Shown here: in pieces, positions 1 to 10,375 of the stretch | Layout of the letters: each line of letters opens with the position of its first letter | Numbering within the stretch: position 1 is the stretch's first letter | Assembly (NCBI GenBank): GCA_030844895.1 | Contig: CM061224.1 | Coordinates: 5,357,591-5,421,590, forward strand | DNA length: 64,000 nucleotides | Direction: 5' to 3' | DNA from: Ambrosia x helenae | Lineage: Eukaryota; Streptophyta; Magnoliopsida; Asterales; Asteraceae | The notes under the pieces: model-generated | What the model saw: the letters and a program-made list of their open reading frames with translations, nothing else | What the model was told of the DNA's origin: nothing | Databases searched by the model: none | Position numbers and translations under genes: made by a program

Positions 1-2
1 CT

Positions 3-3000
3 AAGGATAGCAAGCTGTCTGTTCTTTTTGATGAAAATAACTGCTATATCCAGGATTCCAAGTGCAAGAAAATCCTGGTGACTGGTAGACAAAGTGAAGG
101 TCTATATTTTGTTGGTGAACATGTAAGTTCATCAAATGTATGTTTTAATAGCACCTGTGACACTGATTTGTGGCACAGCAGGCTTGGTCACCCCTCTGAC
201 CAAGTCCTAGCTATTTTAAGAGATAGTCTTGGTATAAATCAAAGTAACACTAAACCATGTGAAGTCTGCCATAAGGCAAAACAAACTAGGTTACCTTTTC
301 CACTAAGTGATCATAAGACTAAAGAAGTAGGTGATGTAATTCACTTAGATGTCTGGGGTCCATATAGAGTCACTAGTAAAGAAGGGTATAAGTATTTTTT
401 GACTGTGGTTGATGATTATTCTAGGACTGTTTGGTGTTTTTTATTAAAAAATAAGGGTGAAGTGTTTGAAAACATCTCTGATTTTTATGAACTTTTAAAA
501 ACACAATTTAAAAAGTGTGTTAAGGTATTTAGAAGTGATAATGGTTCAGAATTTGTAAATAATCAGATGAGTTCTTTTTGTAAAACAAAAGGTATAATTC
601 ACCAAACCTCTTGTGTCTATACTCCACAACAAAATGGAGTGGTTGAAAGAAAACATAGACATCTCTTGAATATGGCTAGGGCTTTGTTGTTTCAGAGTGG
701 GTTACCACTTAGATTCTGGTCTGAATGTGTATTGACTGCTACCTATATTATAAACAGGCTTCCCTCATCTGTATTGCTAGGAAAAAGTCCCTTTCAAGTT
801 GTGTATGGGTTCCCCCCCACTCTCAGCCATTTAAAAAGTTTTGGGTGTCTATGTTTCAGCACTATTCTTAATGAGTCTGATAAGTTTTCTAGTTGTGCTG
901 ATAAGTGTGTGTTAATTGGATATTCAAATTTCAAAAAAGGTTACAAGTTATGGAATTTACAAACTAAACAAATAGAGTTTTCTAGAGATGTTAGGTTCTA
1001 TGAAGAGATCTTTCCATTCAAAAACAGTTTGGAAGATCTAGAACCTAATATAGTGTTTGAAAATATAAATCATGTAAACTTTTTTGATAGTATTGAATCA
1101 GAAAACATTGATAACTTTAACATGACTGAGGGGTCTAATCTTCCCGATGATGAAGGGGGAAACAAAGGCACTAATGCTAAGTCCACTAGTCAGCAACCAG
1201 GAGTCATTCCCAGGGCTGACATGGACTGTGACTTGGGTCAACAGTCTAACCCAGGTTGTAGTGAACCTGAGAGGGCTGACCAGGATGTGGACTTGGCAAC
1301 TGATGAAGCCATTCCACCTGAGGGAAGTAGTGTTAGAAAATCTGGTAGAGTCTCTTGTTTTCCTAGGAGATTTAATGAATATGTTGTTGAAGGAAAGGTT
1401 AAATATGGAGTTGAGAAGGTTGTTAACTACTCCAACCTTTCTTTTGAAAATAAATGTTTTGTGTCTGTTTTAAACAAAACTGTTGAGCCATCATCTTACT
1501 ATGAAGCTGCCCAAGATCCCAAGTGGGTTGAGGCAATGAATAGTGAGATGGAGGCATTACATAGAAACAATACTTGGTTTTTAACTGACTTACCTGCAAA
1601 TAGAAAACCTATAGGATGTAAATGGGTGTATAAAATTAAGTATAAATCAAATGGAGAGGTAGAGAGATATAAAGCTAGACTTGTAGCAAAAGGCTCTAGT
1701 CAAAGAGAAGGTCTTGATTTTGGAGAGACCTTCTCACCAGTAGTAAAGATGGTGACTATTAGAACTGTTATAGGTCTTGCTGTCCAGAACAGTTGGAATC
1801 TGTACCAACTGGACATCAACAATGCCTTTCTATATGGAACTATAACTGAGGATGTCTACATGACTCCTCCTGAGGGTTATTATTCCAAGTCTGAGTCTAA
1901 AGTGTGTAAGTTGGTTAAGTCCCTGTATGGTTTAAAACAGGCCCCTAGGAAGTGGTATGAAAAATTGTCCAATGTGTTAGTTGAAATTGGTTTTGTGCAG
2001 AGTGTTTGTGATCACTCTATGTTTGTTATGTCAAAAGATGATGTTTTCTTGGTCTTGCTTGTTTATGTAGATGACATTATTGTTACAGGAAACAATAAGT
2101 CTAAAATAGAACAAGTTAAAAGTTTTCTAAGTACTAAGTTTCTCATAAAAGATTTGGGAAAATTAAAGTATTTTCTTGGTATAGAAGTTCTGTATTCTGA
2201 TCAGTCTATATGTCTTTCACAAAGGAAGTATTGTCTTGAACTTCTTAGTGAATTTGGTTATCTTGGGTGTAAGCCTGTTCATAATCCCATAGAACCTAGT
2301 TATGTTATGAACACTAAAATTGTAAAAGAAGATAAAGTGTTAGATAATATAACTGGATTTCAAAAGTTGATTGGGAAACTCATCTATTTGTCGTTAACTA
2401 GACCTGACATTAGTTATGCTGTTCAGTGTCTAAGCCAGTTCATGCATCAGCCCACAAAGGGACACCTTCAAATGGCTCTAAGGTTACTTAGATACTTGAA
2501 GGAGTCCCCTGGAAAGGGAATCTCTTTTGTGAAAGGAGAAACTTTCCAGTTATCAGGGTTTGTTGATGCTGATTGGGCCAAGTGCCTTATTACCAGAAAG
2601 TCAATAACTGGTTATTGTGTGTTTTTGGGTAAATCTTTGATCTCTTGGAAGAGCAAGAAACAGAGTACTGTCTCAAGATCCTCAGCAGAAGCTGAGTATA
2701 GAGCCATGTGCTCTGCTACTTGTGAGCTAATGTGGCTTAAAAACTTATTGTCTGAGTTAGGTATAAGTGTTGATTTACCTATTAAGTTGTATTGTGATAG
2801 CAAGGCTGCTATTGCCATTGCTGCTAACCCTGTGTTTCATGAAAGGGTTAAGCATTTTGAGCTTGATCTTCATTTTCTTAGGGAAAAAGTTGCAAGCCAT
2901 GTTATTGAGACTGTTAAGATTGCTTCAGAAAATCAGGTCGCTGATGGTTTGACTAAAAGTCTTGGCATTCAGCAACATAAGAAGTTTTGTAGCGATCTTG

Positions 3001-3032
3001 GTATGATTGACATGTTCAGCCATTTGAATTAA
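3..3032 (+). CDS. Ty1/copia polyprotein, 3' part (integrase, RT, RNase H)
   Basis: The frame is open from the left edge, so the Gag and protease portion lies outside the window. It ends at TAA 3030-3032. Visible in order: the GAG-pre-integrase zinc motif (WHSRLGHPS and CEVCHKAK), an integrase core with the D, D and E landmarks (HLDVWGPY, FRSDNGSEF, QQNGVVERKHR), a copia reverse transcriptase (QLDINNAFLYG, then the YVDDIIVTG catalytic box) and an RNase H end (GFVDADWA, SRSSAEAEYRAM). No internal stop or frameshift is present over about 1,010 codons, which suggests a young insertion. It copies element RNA and integrates the cDNA. Identification as copia follows from the IN-before-RT order and is secure; the lineage within copia was not determined. 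Confidence 0.96.
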   Translation, partial: KDSKLSVLFDENNCYIQDSKCKKILVTGRQSEGLYFVGEHVSSSNVCFNSTCDTDLWHSRLGHPSDQVLAILRDSLGINQSNTKPCEVCHKAKQTRLPFPLSDHKTKEVGDVIHLDVWGPYRVTSKEGYKYFLTVVDDYSRTVWCFLLKNKGEVFENISDFYELLKTQFKKCVKVFRSDNGSEFVNNQMSSFCKTKGIIHQTSCVYTPQQNGVVERKHRHLLNMARALLFQSGLPLRFWSECVLTATYIINRLPSSVLLGKSPFQVVYGFPPTLSHLKSFGCLCFSTILNESDKFSSCADKCVLIGYSNFKKGYKLWNLQTKQIEFSRDVRFYEEIFPFKNSLEDLEPNIVFENINHVNFFDSIESENIDNFNMTEGSNLPDDEGGNKGTNAKSTSQQPGVIPRADMDCDLGQQSNPGCSEPERADQDVDLATDEAIPPEGSSVRKSGRVSCFPRRFNEYVVEGKVKYGVEKVVNYSNLSFENKCFVSVLNKTVEPSSYYEAAQDPKWVEAMNSEMEALHRNNTWFLTDLPANRKPIGCKWVYKIKYKSNGEVERYKARLVAKGSSQREGLDFGETFSPVVKMVTIRTVIGLAVQNSWNLYQLDINNAFLYGTITEDVYMTPPEGYYSKSESKVCKLVKSLYGLKQAPRKWYEKLSNVLVEIGFVQSVCDHSMFVMSKDDVFLVLLVYVDDIIVTGNNKSKIEQVKSFLSTKFLIKDLGKLKYFLGIEVLYSDQSICLSQRKYCLELLSEFGYLGCKPVHNPIEPSYVMNTKIVKEDKVLDNITGFQKLIGKLIYLSLTRPDISYAVQCLSQFMHQPTKGHLQMALRLLRYLKESPGKGISFVKGETFQLSGFVDADWAKCLITRKSITGYCVFLGKSLISWKSKKQSTVSRSSAEAEYRAMCSATCELMWLKNLLSELGISVDLPIKLYCDSKAAIAIAANPVFHERVKHFELDLHFLREKVASHVIETVKIASENQVADGLTKSLGIQQHKKFCSDLGMIDMFSHLN

Positions 3033-3039
3033 GGGGGCA

Positions 3040-3640
3040 TGTTAAAATATCATGATAATTATTGTTTAGCTAATTCATTTGGTTCACATGTTATATCATA
3101 CGTGTAATTGTTATGTGGTCACATATAGCTGTGACTGGGCCGTTTATATCACATCTTATAAATACATGTGGGCTTGATTTGGTAAAAGATGAGCCCAATG
3201 ATTAATGAATGTTATCCTGGCCCATGGGCTAATTGATCATATTAATATTATTGTTAAAGATATTATTTCAGGTTTGTATATCAACCGTTGATCATGATCT
3301 GATCGAGTGGCTCAGAATTGGTTACGTGTGTAGCTGGTGGAAGGATCGAGAAGGGAGTATAAATAGATCATTGTGCACGTCTCTCGAGCTATCACACACA
3401 TTCGTCTTATTATTTTCTCTCTGATATTATACTCTCTGTATAATCTTCTCTGTTGAAGATTAGGGTTAATATTTGGTATTGTGTCTGTTCTAGGGTTGCA
3501 TCCCTGTGTATTGGCTTTGTGATGTCTAGATCATCTGTATGATCTGTGGTCTTGTCTTCGTCTTATTTGTTTCAGTCTGTAAGTGTTTACATTCATTCTA
3601 CAGATCTTCAACTGATATTTAATCAGTTGAGATCTGAACA
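3040..3640 (+). repeat. 3' LTR of the copia element
   Basis: A purine tract (AAGGGGGCA, 3031-3039) directly follows the polyprotein stop and is followed by TGTTAAAATAT, a standard LTR start. The right edge is placed at CTGAACA (3640), giving TGTT...AACA ends and about 601 bp. The left edge is firm. The right edge is an estimate because the 5' LTR is outside the window and no target duplication can be compared. Confidence 0.75.
3358..3366 (+). promoter_or_regulatory. TATA box of copia LTR promoter
   Basis: TATAAATAG lies in the LTR about 30 bp upstream of a pyrimidine-rich start region (CTCTCGAGC...TTCTCTCTG). This is the expected U3/R layout of a plant copia LTR. Confidence 0.6.
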
Positions 3641-3882
3641 TTGTTCTATCTTTCTATATCTGGATTCATCTATTGTTGAATCCAGATTTGGGTATTTGGG
3701 GGGCAAATATTTGGGTTGGTTTAAATAAGAGATTTGTCACCTGTTTTGTCACCTAATTTCTGGTGTTGTTCTTTTCTTGATATTGTTTGAGTTGTGTTGT
3801 GATGTTTTGAGTATTTTGAGTTTGGATCATAAAATTTTACAAGCTTCTCAATGAGTCGTAAGTACACTTTAGTATAATTAAC

Positions 3883-4307
3883 CTTGGTTTTAAAAAGCGC
3901 TAGGCGCACAAAAGCGACGAGGTCTAAGCGCATCGCGCGAAGTGCAAAGCGCAAAAAGCGTGGGCTTTTCATACCCGAAGCGCGCACTATTTATATAATT
4001 TTTTTATATATCTCATATATATCCAATAGGTTTTTAGGTTCATTTACCCAAAATATAGCGGTAAATAAGGTTTTTATATGATTTTACCTATATGTACAAG
4101 CCAAAAACACCAAGGTACAACATTTTTTATGCATAAAAATACATGGAGTACGTGAGGCGCGTTCCTCAGGGCCAAAAACGATGAGAAAAAAAGTCAAAAT
4201 CTGCACTTTTTTACGCTTCTGGGAAAATGGGTAGGCGCAAAGCCCTGAGGCGCCCTAGGTTGCGCCTTGATGCGCCTCGCGCCTCAGGCGCTCTTTTTAA
4301 AATCCAG
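3883..4307. mobile_element. GCGC-rich hAT-like MITE, copy 1
   Basis: Non-coding 425-bp element starting CTTGGTTTTAAAAAGCGC and ending in the inverse, GCGCTCTTTTTAAAATCCAG. Flanks are TAATTAAC (3875-3882) and TAATTATC (4308-4315), a 7/8 match to an 8-bp target duplication, the length made by hAT transposases. Both ends are full of GCGC, GAGGCGC and GCCTCAGG motifs that can fold back; the middle is AT-rich. Other copies are at 38484, 38848, 40020 and 40557. Confidence 0.85.
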
Positions 4308-4790
4308 TAATTATCAATTATATAAAAAAAAGTTATTACACAATTAGAAAAAATGTTTTAAAGGTTAGCGTAACAGAATTTGTAAATGTCACGTTAAGGT
4401 TCATTTTTAAAAGACATGTCTTGATGACTAACTGTATGTGTTAACAGGCGACCCTATATTTTATTCAACCTATATAATACATTGTTTTATTTTATCTAAG
4501 TGTATAACATTGCGTTTATTTAACCCGTTTTATACCCTGGATTGTAACATAGTGTCGACAAAATCAAAAGATTCTTCACGGCTTGTGGTTTCAAAAGTTA
4601 GATCTGCCAAATGTCACGTTTAGTACCCAACCCATCTATGCTAATAAAATGGTAACTATTTTGTTGGAAGTGATGGTATTGGTATTAGAATTGTGGCAAA
4701 GGTGGATATAAATTGCCATTTATTTGGTGAGCACTGACATTGTAATCTTATCAATTCATTTTTTTAAGTTCAATTCACATTTTTATTACA
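4308..4790. other. AT-rich spacer, no gene seen
   Basis: No open frame with recognisable similarity. Part of it (about 4450-4490, TTTATTCAACCTATATAATAC) resembles 58507-58530, so it is probably old repeat sequence, perhaps the 5' interior of the Helitron that ends at 8736. No Helitron 5' TC terminus was found here. Confidence 0.4.
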
Positions 4791-4794
4791 TATT

Positions 4795-5566
4795 CAATGA
4801 ATTTAAGTTAGGAAAAGGGAAGGGTATTGTGATTGCACCTCATGCTGCTGGTCATCTATTTGGAGGTACCATTTTGAAAATAACTAAAGACGGAGAAGAT
4901 GCTATATATGTTGTTGACTATAATCATTGCAAAGATAGGTATTCCGTATACCAACTACACCCATATTTAAATTTATTATCTGTTGCGGAATGTTCTTACT
5001 CGCTCATTTTTTCAGGCATTTAAATGGAGCAATTTTAGAGTCTTTTGTTCATCGTGCTGTTCTTATAACAGATGCATATAATGCTTTGAGTAATCGACCT
5101 CCTAAACATGTTTCGTTTAGGTATATGAATACATATATCTCAATTTGTAAACTGAATATTCAAGTTGATTCTTATAACAATAACATTTTTGTGTAGATTT
5201 GTTACATGTTATGAATTTTAGAGGCTATATTTAACATTGTAGATACTACTGACGAGTATTGGAACTGCTTTTGATACTCCAACAGGTTAGTCATCATAAA
5301 AGTTACAGTTTTTAGTTATGGGTACTTGCAACATTTTGATATCATATTTATTTTTTCAATATATATACATCATGCTACTTATTTAGCTTGCTCTAGCTTC
5401 TATGGCCAGTTTAAAGTCGAAATTTCACATCACATATTTTTAGAATGGGCTGCTGATGTAAGAGGTCTTGTTCTTTTTACCGAAAGGGGCCAAGTTTGTT
5501 CTAAATTACATCCACTTGGATCAATAATTCATTGGGATATTTGCTGTGACTCTTAGACGTTCTATT
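4795..5566 (+). pseudogene. CPSF100: CPSF100 (CPSF2) gene fragment, broken, introns retained
   Basis: Several stretches match plant cleavage and polyadenylation specificity factor subunit 2, a metallo-beta-lactamase-fold pre-mRNA 3'-end processing protein. Exon-like blocks are 4795-4938 (GIVIAPHAAGHLFGGT, then KITKDGEDAIYVVDYNH), 5016-5120 (HLNGAILESFV, AVLITDAYNAL), 5243-5285 (a degraded GN..PVDTAGR region) and 5387 to about 5566 (LASMASLK, then EWAADVRGLVLFTERGQ). Introns between blocks keep GT and AG at each join (for example GATAG|GTATTC and TTTTCAG|GCATTT), so this is a genomic copy and not a retrocopy. A frameshift after LASMASLK and stops in the third block show it is dead. It is on the same strand as the Helitron 3' end at 8736, so capture by that element is likely but inferred. 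Confidence 0.85.
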
Positions 5567-5995
5567 AGTCTTTCATTTGTATTTTCAATTCTAAAATTTG
5601 GCATTATTTCTGGATCTCAGTAACCATGATTGAGAAGTTTGCATAATAGGTTATTAGCCACTGTTTTATTTGGTTACTCTATGTTGCGGATCGTGTACAG
5701 TTGTTGCTCCTCTAAAAAGTTTAAAATATATGCTCCAGGTAGATCATATATTCATTTATTATATGTTACTCATTCTATGTTTATAAAGTGAATTTATCAT
5801 TTAGATATGAATGATTAAAGTTTGTAAGTTTTGTTAAATTTCAGGTTCAAAATCCTTCGTGCGATCTTACCTGGTCATTAATAGATATAACGACTCTCCG
5901 CTATGCTAGCCACTGGTCCACCATACGTACTTATCTGTTGAAATTTTTATCTTCGAGATACTGACAAGGAGCCTAGCAAAGCCCGTGGGTCAGTC
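5567..5995. other. Unassigned segment between CPSF100 fragment and solo LTR
   Basis: No coding match recognised. It lies inside the presumed Helitron and may hold further degraded captured exon or intron sequence. Confidence 0.35.
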
Positions 5996-7568
5996 TGTAA
6001 CACCCCAACCGATGGCGGAATCATCGAGGTGTCACGTAGTGACGATTGTTCAAAAGCTCATGGTACTAAAATGTAAATATTATTGAATAATCCAAAATTG
6101 TCTTACATGGAAATGGAAATTACATTGTCTAAATGAAATGTAAATATTGAAATAACTGAATTGAAATAAAGCACTAAATGTCTCTTGCTAAAGCACTAGA
6201 TCAAACTGCACCTGAAACATGTACAAAAATAGGTTTGGTCAACATATGAAATGTTGGTGAGCATTCCTAGATTTGATATATATAGTAGGTTAAAAAGTTA
6301 TACAATTCAAGTGCAAGCTACAGTGCGAATATGTAAACTATGTATCATACAAATGAGCGAAATCAACCCTGTGACTGTATAATGTACTGTATGAACTGTA
6401 GTGTACTCAACCAATAAATGGATGATAACTTAACACTGGCCACGGATTCTCCGATGAAAAAGGGGGAGAATCAATCTAGGCGGGTTGTCAATCCAAATAG
6501 CGCTATCCAATGTTAAGGTCGGCTTGTACCATGTTAATGATTTCACTAAGTACAAATGTAATCCACATGTATTGTCTAAGCATAAAGCACGTTGTAAACA
6601 ATGCACATAGTACTAGAATTGTATTGTAAAAATGTAAACTTGTATTTGAAAATGTAATAGTGTACATGTAACACCCCAAAAATGTATAAAAGCAAAAAGG
6701 GGTAGGAATACTCACAGTTCACGTAATAACTTGAATTTGAACTTGGACAACGAAATATGAATTGAGATTACACCCAAATGATTAACCTAAAGTAATTGAT
6801 AATGTGTGAGTGAAATAACTCTAGGATATATGTATTTCTAGGGCTTCGAATTGGGGATCAACGTTTATTTGTTTATTAAACAAATTGTTTATTAATTATG
6901 AGAAATTTAATGAATAAATAAACAAAAGTCTTTTTGTAAAATTTTAAGTTGAATATAGTCACAACATAAGGTTTTAAGTATGAAAATAATTTTTATAAAA
7001 TTATTTTCTTGAAAATAGAATATTTAATCTAATTAGCTCAAATTGTCAAAATACGACTTTAATATCTAAAAATATTAAAATCAAATAATTTCTGAATTAA
7101 AAATTGTATTTCAATTCTATATGAATAGAAATAATTTATGTAAAATTTTGGTACAAAAATATTGTAAAATGAATTTATTATGATTTAATTATGATTAAAT
7201 CTATCAAAAATTGATTAAAAATATAAAATAAATGATTTTTCTGAATTAAAAATCATTTCAGTAAAGTTTAACATTGTACAAACATAGGATAATTTTTGTA
7301 GAAATTAATAGAATTGTTTTGATATTTTAAAGGATTTTTATAAATATAATAGTATAAAATTGATTTAATTATTATAAATATTAAATCAATGAATTTCAGA
7401 AAACTAAAAATTGTAAATAAAACTTTTACATCAGATTTGACAAATATAATTTTTTTTAGAATTTATAAAAAGGTTTTAATATTTAAAAACGAATTTATAA
7501 GATTTAAATGTATAATATATAATTATAATGATTTGTTGAAAAAAATTGAAAAAGAAAAGAAAACAAGG

Positions 7569-7641
7569 CCACAGCCGGGGCTCGAACCCGGGTGCCTTTG
7601 GTCACCAACCATGGTCACAACCGCTTGGCCTAGGCCTGTGG
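7569..7641 (-). repeat. tRNA-like sequence inside the solo LTR
   Basis: On the - strand the ends CCACAG and CTGTGG can form an acceptor-like stem, and CCGGG-TTCGAGC-CCCGG forms a perfect T arm containing a Pol III box B (GGTTCGAGCC). The D and anticodon arms are poor, so a working tRNA is unlikely. It is probably a SINE head or a tRNA-like insertion in the LTR. Confidence 0.6.
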
Positions 7642-7960
7642 TTGTGACATTCCTCAGATTAAATAAAATAAATATGCTTTGCCATTCCAGTTTATCCCCA
7701 ATTCTAATGTTACGAACCCTAGATTCTACAATCAAACAATCCATACATTTTGAACCCGATTAATGTTAGGGTTTTTATTGTATGATTGCCGACTAATAAA
7801 ACCCACAAAAACAATTGGACTCACAGTGTTGTTTCGTTGATGAATGCCCGGTCAAAGCCAAAAGTCAAACAACGAGGAGAATGATAATAACAGTGAGATT
7901 GGAGAAGAATTGAAGGTGGAGAAGAGAGTGTGAGCGAGTTTCAAAGGTTCGAAGCAGATC

Positions 7961-7969
7961 AATTTATAG
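7961..7969 (-). promoter_or_regulatory. TATA box of the solo LTR
   Basis: CTATAAATT on the - strand, followed about 30-50 bp downstream by CTCGCTCACACTCTCTTC, a typical start region of plant LTR transcripts. It shows the LTR lies in - orientation. Confidence 0.55.
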
Positions 7970-8264
7970 TGTAATGGTTTGGAGGCTCGATTTGGCAACG
8001 TTGACTATGATTTGAATGTGTGACGCGTTTATAACAAAAAGGGTAAGAATTGAAGGTTAATTGATGCGTAATCAACTCGTTCTAGGCCGGACATCACGAA
8101 TCCAAGTCAACCATGGTTAAATTACATGTTAATAGTGTCAATTGAATGGTCAAAAGAAAAGAAAAAAAAATGTCTGCTGCTGCTGATCGCGTTTCACAGG
8201 GAAGGAAGAAAGGAATTTGAAATTGGGTTTATATATAATTCTTGTTAAGATTAAACCAAACAGA

Positions 8265-8338
8265 TGGTGTAGCCCGGGTGGTTAACGCGTATGTGTGGGA
8301 GTGTGGAAGGTCTCCGGTTCGAGACCCGGGGAACACCA
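8265..8338 (+). repeat. Second tRNA-like sequence in the solo LTR
   Basis: TGGTGT at the 5' end pairs with ACACCA at the 3' end. Between them are a box A-like TAGCCCGGGTGGTTAACGCG and a box B GGTTCGAGACC, followed by a T-rich tail (TTTTATTTTTTT). Size (74 nt) and boxes are tRNA-like, but the anticodon arm does not fold cleanly. It is most likely a tRNA-derived retroposon head. Confidence 0.6.
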
Positions 8339-8475
8339 TTTTATTTTTTTATAACAGATTTGAGGGAGGGGGTTTGGGCTTGGTTAATGGGCTCAGGTAG
8401 ATGTAAGGCTAGAAGTGGGCTCAAGAAGGTACAAGGTTGAAGTGGGTTTGGTTCATGTAGTTGTATAAAAGAAAT

Positions 8476-8476
8476 C

Positions 8477-8538
<62 letters not shown>

Positions 8539-8560
8539 AAAATATATATATATATATAAT
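8476..8560. repeat. (TTA)n and (TA)n microsatellite in the LTR
   Basis: About 20 uninterrupted TTA/ATT units followed by a TA run near the LTR edge. Length is likely to vary between individuals. Confidence 0.9.
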
Positions 8561-8582
8561 AAAAAAAATGACGGATGTCACA

Positions 8583-8736
8583 CAGTCTTAGAGTTTGCAA
8601 GGAATAGTGCGCCTTATTGTGATGTACCTGTTTGTAATGAATAACCTACAAACGCCATACATGTACCACATACCCGAACAACAACGACACGACAAAACTA
8701 AACACACCCGCCGCAACGTGCGGGCATTCCCACTAG
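8583..8736 (+). mobile_element. Helitron 3' terminus
   Basis: The segment ends with a GC-rich hairpin (CCCGC...GCGGG, 8707-8724), then CATTCCCA and CTAG (8733-8736) followed by T. That is the Helitron 3' signature: hairpin, about 10 nt, CTRR, insertion before T. The related end at 14058 has nearly the same hairpin. The element should extend left through the solo LTR and the CPSF100 fragment; its 5' end was not found and may be lost or beyond the window. Confidence 0.75.
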
Positions 8737-9594
8737 TTTTTTAAAGTTATGTACATGGCTTTTAGGATTATTTTTAGTTTTGGTCAATGTTTTTTTTATT
8801 TCGGATTGTGTTTTGTCATGAACAAAAAAACTCACTTAATATTCTTCTTTTATAGTAGCAATATTGTATTCATTGGAAAGATAAAAAAATACTTAAAATT
8901 ATGGTGTAGTTTAAAAAAATGACATAAAAAATTACAAACGTTTAAAAATTAGAGGGGTGAATATGCATGTGTCATGCATGAGGAGAAAAGAAGACAACAA
9001 GATTAAAAACTCATATTCCTTCCTACAACTATAAAAATAAAAAAAATGAAAAAAAAAAAAACTTTTTATCTTATCCTTATACTATTGCATCCTTTAGTTT
9101 TATGAAAAGTGTGTGTATGATGTTATTCAGTATATACATATTTATATACTATAAAATCTATATTTGTTATAATTTTAAAATAAATATAAGAAGAGTTAGA
9201 TATTATCATAAAAAATATCAAAATAATAAACAATTTAGTCACTAATAAATTAAACCTAAGCGGTTTAATCGGAGAAGTCAAACTCAACTACTCAAGTCTT
9301 TTAAGTTGAACACGAAAGGTTGGCTTGACTCAAAATGTTTAATACAAACTAGTTTTTCCTCCGGATAAACAAATCTAATATGAAACCACCACCATCTTCA
9401 CACACCAACCACATCTTGACCATATCCAACTTCAAAAACCCACATTGTGACCAAACCCACATCTTAACCATCACCCTACATATCGGTTATCATAACCTAT
9501 ACCCGAGACGCTGACACTGTTGTTTCCAGGCAAGTAGTGGGTACCCAGACTCAATTCTGGTTACACCCCGCTTGACCTTATATTTAACGGATTT
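8737..9594. other. AT-rich spacer without genes
   Basis: Simple AT-rich DNA with short A and T tracts. Nothing coding or structured was recognised. Confidence 0.5.
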
Positions 9595-9682
9595 TTGTTG
9601 TTCAAGTGGTAAAGTCACTAGAGTTAGATGATAGTGTGGTGTTGCCCCCTTAAGATCGAGGGTTAAGTCATTAAAAAAACTA
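9595..9682 (+). repeat. Degenerate tRNA-derived SINE fragment
   Basis: Box A-like GTTCAAGTGGTAAAG and box B-like GAGGGTTAAGTCA about 50 bp apart, followed by a short A run (TTAAAAAAAC). The spacing fits a tRNA-derived head; no duplications were found. Confidence 0.4.
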
Positions 9683-9769
9683 ACGGATTTTTAATCTCAC
9701 AAAATGCAACTAAATTGAGTAAATAAATCATGATACTTTATGGTGTAAGACTTTTTATATAGCTTACGT

Positions 9770-10312
9770 TAGAGGTGTACAAATCGGTTTTTTTTTCAAA
9801 CCGGTTCGCTACAGTACCGGTTCCTGGTCAAGTCGGTTTGGTTTTGTACCGGTTTTGTCGGTTCGTAATACCGGTTTCGGAGACCGGTTTTGGTTTGTTT
9901 TGGTTTATGTTTGTTTCGGTTTCGGTTCGTGAACCGATTCTTGCGCGAACTTTTTTTTTTTTTTTTTTTGTAAAAAGGCAACACAAAATTTTAATTTTTT
10001 TTTACATAAAGTTCAACTTTTATTGATTCTTAATAAAAATTTAAGGTGTGTGTACATATTTGTATGTGGAAACTTTTTTGCATAATTTTATTATATGTAT
10101 AATTTTTTTTATCTAAAATTTAGTTTTTTTTTTTTATTAAAAATTACCGGTTTGAGTTAAAACCGGTTCGGTTCGGTTTTTCTCGTGGAGATGGCCAGAT
10201 GGGGAACCGATCCTATAACCGCCGGTTCTTGTAGAAACCGGTTTTTTTATTAACCGGTTCGGTTCGGTTTTCCCAGTCCCAGTTCCAAAACCGGTTTTTT
10301 TTATCACCTCTA
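9770..10312. mobile_element. hAT MITE (TAGAGGTG ends, ACCGGTTT repeats)
   Basis: 543-bp element with TIRs TAGAGGTG...CACCTCTA and a perfect 8-bp target duplication GCTTACGT at 9762-9769 and 10313-10320. Both ends carry many ACCGGTTT/AACCGGTT motifs in opposite orientations around an AT-rich centre. Eight-bp duplication and TAGRGGTG ends are standard for hAT elements. Open frames in it are low-complexity shadows. Confidence 0.9.
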
Positions 10313-10375
10313 GCTTACGTGGGTTATTAATAGAAATAAAACACAAAGAGAATGTAGTAATGTGGGCTGCATATC

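Larger units (their letters stand above)
5996..8582 (-). mobile_element. Solo LTR, Ty3/gypsy-like, with 5-bp target duplication
   Basis: The 2,587-bp block starts TGTAACACCCC and ends GGATGTCACA, near-perfect inverted ends with TG..CA termini. CAGTC occurs exactly on both sides (5991-5995 and 8583-8587), a 5-bp LTR-retrotransposon duplication. No gag or pol lies inside, so this is one LTR left after recombination. On the - strand it reads TGTGACATCC...GGGGTGTTACA with a TATA box near 7965 followed by a pyrimidine-rich leader, which fixes orientation. Long LTRs with these ends are typical of chromovirus (Tekay/Del-type) elements; that lineage is inferred. Confidence 0.88.

Noticed and set aside
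1147..1473. 108-aa open frame on + inside copia pol
   Set aside because: Alternative frame of the intact polyprotein.
7389..7763. 124-aa open frame in the solo LTR
   Set aside because: Runs through AT-rich DNA and the tRNA-like module; no recognisable protein.
8265..8338. Functional tRNA gene
   Set aside because: Box A and B are present, but the anticodon arm does not fold well and the T-rich context and LTR location suggest a retroposon.
5996..8582. Full-length LTR element with two LTRs
   Set aside because: No internal repeat of the ends and no gag, pol or primer site; one uninterrupted LTR explains it.
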